Assembly: GCA_012730105.1 (NCBI GenBank)
Contig: JAAYBJ010000123.1
Span: 1-33,542 of the forward strand
Source: Candidatus Hydrogenedentota bacterium
GTDB taxonomy: Bacteria; Hydrogenedentota; Hydrogenedentia; Hydrogenedentales; CAITNO01
DNA length: 33,542 nucleotides
Direction: 5' to 3'
Part shown: piece by piece, positions 32,786-33,542 of the stretch
Layout of the letters: each line of letters begins with the position of its first letter
Position numbering within the stretch: position 1 is the stretch's first letter
Notes under the pieces: generated by a model
Database searches by the model: none
What the model was told of the DNA's origin: nothing
Seen by the model: the letters and a program-made list of their open reading frames with translations, nothing else
Translations under genes and position numbers: made by a program

Positions 32786-33542
32786 GTACTCAACGCCTTG
32801 CGGCATCAGAGGGGAAAACAAAATCTGGCCGATTACGGCACCGGGAGTGAAAATAGCGTGCTCAACGCCTTGCGGCATCAGAGGGGAAAACAAAAGTACC
32901 TTCGGCCGAAGGTGGCCCCGAACAACTAGTGCTCAACGCCTTGCGGCATCAGAGGGGAAAACAAAAAGTGTTGGATCAAACATCTGCTGAAGGACTTTTA
33001 GAGTGCTCAACGCCTTGCGGCATCAGAGGGGAAAACAAAAAATGAACCACTTACAGACGCTTGGACGGGTCGAAGTGCTCAACGCCTTGCGGCATCAGAG
33101 GGGAAAACAACGAAAAGCGCAGGCACCAAACTTAAGAATTTAAAGTGCTCAACGCCTTGCGGCATCAGAGGGGAAAACAATGGCGGTGGCGGTGCAATCT
33201 CTTTTGCCACTTCAAGTGCTCAACGCCTTACGGCATCAGAGGGGAAAACAAATCTACACGCGCTCACATGTCCCGGTATTGTGCCCCGTGCTCAACGCCT
33301 TGCGGCATCAGAGGGGAAAACAATTCAAAGGAAGATAACTTCTCATCTTTTGAAAAGAGTACTCAACGCCTTGCGGCATCAGAGGGGAAAACAAACAGCG
33401 GGATCGCCGGGATGCTCATCTTCTTCATCCTTGTGCTCAACGCCTTGCGGCATCAGAGGGGAAAACAAAAATCGTTTTTGCGGGTACACGCACTCCCAGA
33501 ATTGATGTGCTCAACGCCTTGCGGCATCAGAGGGGAAAACAA
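32786..33542. CRISPR. CRISPR array: 11 repeats of 36 bp, 10 spacers of 34-38 bp (runs to the edge)
   Basis: Repeats start at 32786, 32858, 32929, 33003, 33075, 33145, 33216, 33288, 33359, 33433 and 33507. The repeat begins GTGCTCAACGCCTTGCGGCA and ends TCAGAGGGGAAAACAA. Variants: position 3 is A in repeats 1 and 9, position 15 is A in repeat 7; all others are identical. All ten spacers differ. Positions 8-21 form a hairpin that is better in the minus-strand RNA (AUGCC-GCAA-GGCGU, including a G-U pair, GNRA loop) than in the plus. The left flank consists of dispersed repeats and is not AT-rich like a leader, so the leader and cas genes are more likely beyond the right edge; the array was probably transcribed leftwards. 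Subtype cannot be assigned without cas genes. Confidence 0.97.

Noticed and set aside
32655-33505. Short frames reading NALRHQRGKQ repeatedly
   Set aside because: Translations of CRISPR repeats and flanking intergenic repeats, not proteins.

Overview
The window reads as a chromosomal segment of a diderm, GC-moderate, environmental bacterium. An outer-membrane porin, a LolC/LolD lipoprotein exporter, several lipoproteins, a DUF1559-type prepilin, very large secreted multidomain hydrolases and glutamate/glycine-rich PxEGEGE linkers together suggest the PVC/FCB borderland, most likely Candidatus Hydrogenedentota. That placement is inferred from protein style only; no rRNA or tRNA gene is present to confirm it.

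Layout. 1-3723 (minus) is one giant secreted gene, a subtilisin-like protease followed by a BACON-like region, a somatomedin-B-like cysteine knot, an EGEGE linker and a formylglycine-generating-enzyme-like domain. It is broken by one apparent 1-base indel in a C6 tract at 2382-2387 and runs off the left edge. 4624-8799 (minus) is a 1391-residue M6-type secreted metalloprotease. 9310-11930 (plus) is a tight three-gene operon: HAD phosphatase, LolC/E permease, LolD ATPase. 12125-14548 (minus) is a VCBS/FG-GAP propeller protein, followed by a probable 47-residue membrane ORF. 15071-16120 (plus) is a prepilin-like protein whose only good start is an AUC codon. 16238-18768 (minus) is a two-gene operon of an alpha/beta hydrolase lipoprotein and a sialidase-like propeller. 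19283-20590 (plus) is a porin with a strong promoter, a long leader and a strong terminator. 20893-21693 (minus) is an unknown secreted protein. 22051-23698 (plus) holds two tandem paralogous lipoproteins, each with its own promoter. 24317-26483 is a divergent pair, an ATP-grasp ligase (minus) and a membrane-anchored unknown (plus). 26472-32307 (minus) is a methionine block: metB-like PLP enzyme, full-length cobalamin-dependent metH, and an iron-sulfur flavoprotein 14 bases after metH. 32786-33542 is a CRISPR array of 11 repeats and 10 spacers that leaves the right edge; no cas gene is in the window.

How it fits together. Most genes concern export and the cell surface: secreted proteases and glycan-related propellers, a lipoprotein sorting exporter, lipoproteins and a porin. 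The methionine block regenerates methionine from homocysteine; the flavoprotein beside metH is a candidate electron donor for B12 reactivation.

The least ordinary content is non-coding. A family of hairpins built from 9-nt units (AAAGGACNN) sits at three of the five convergent gene junctions. There are several other nested inverted-repeat elements, and the CRISPR repeat folds, in the minus-strand sense only, into a stem with a GNRA tetraloop that is preserved in the one loop variant.
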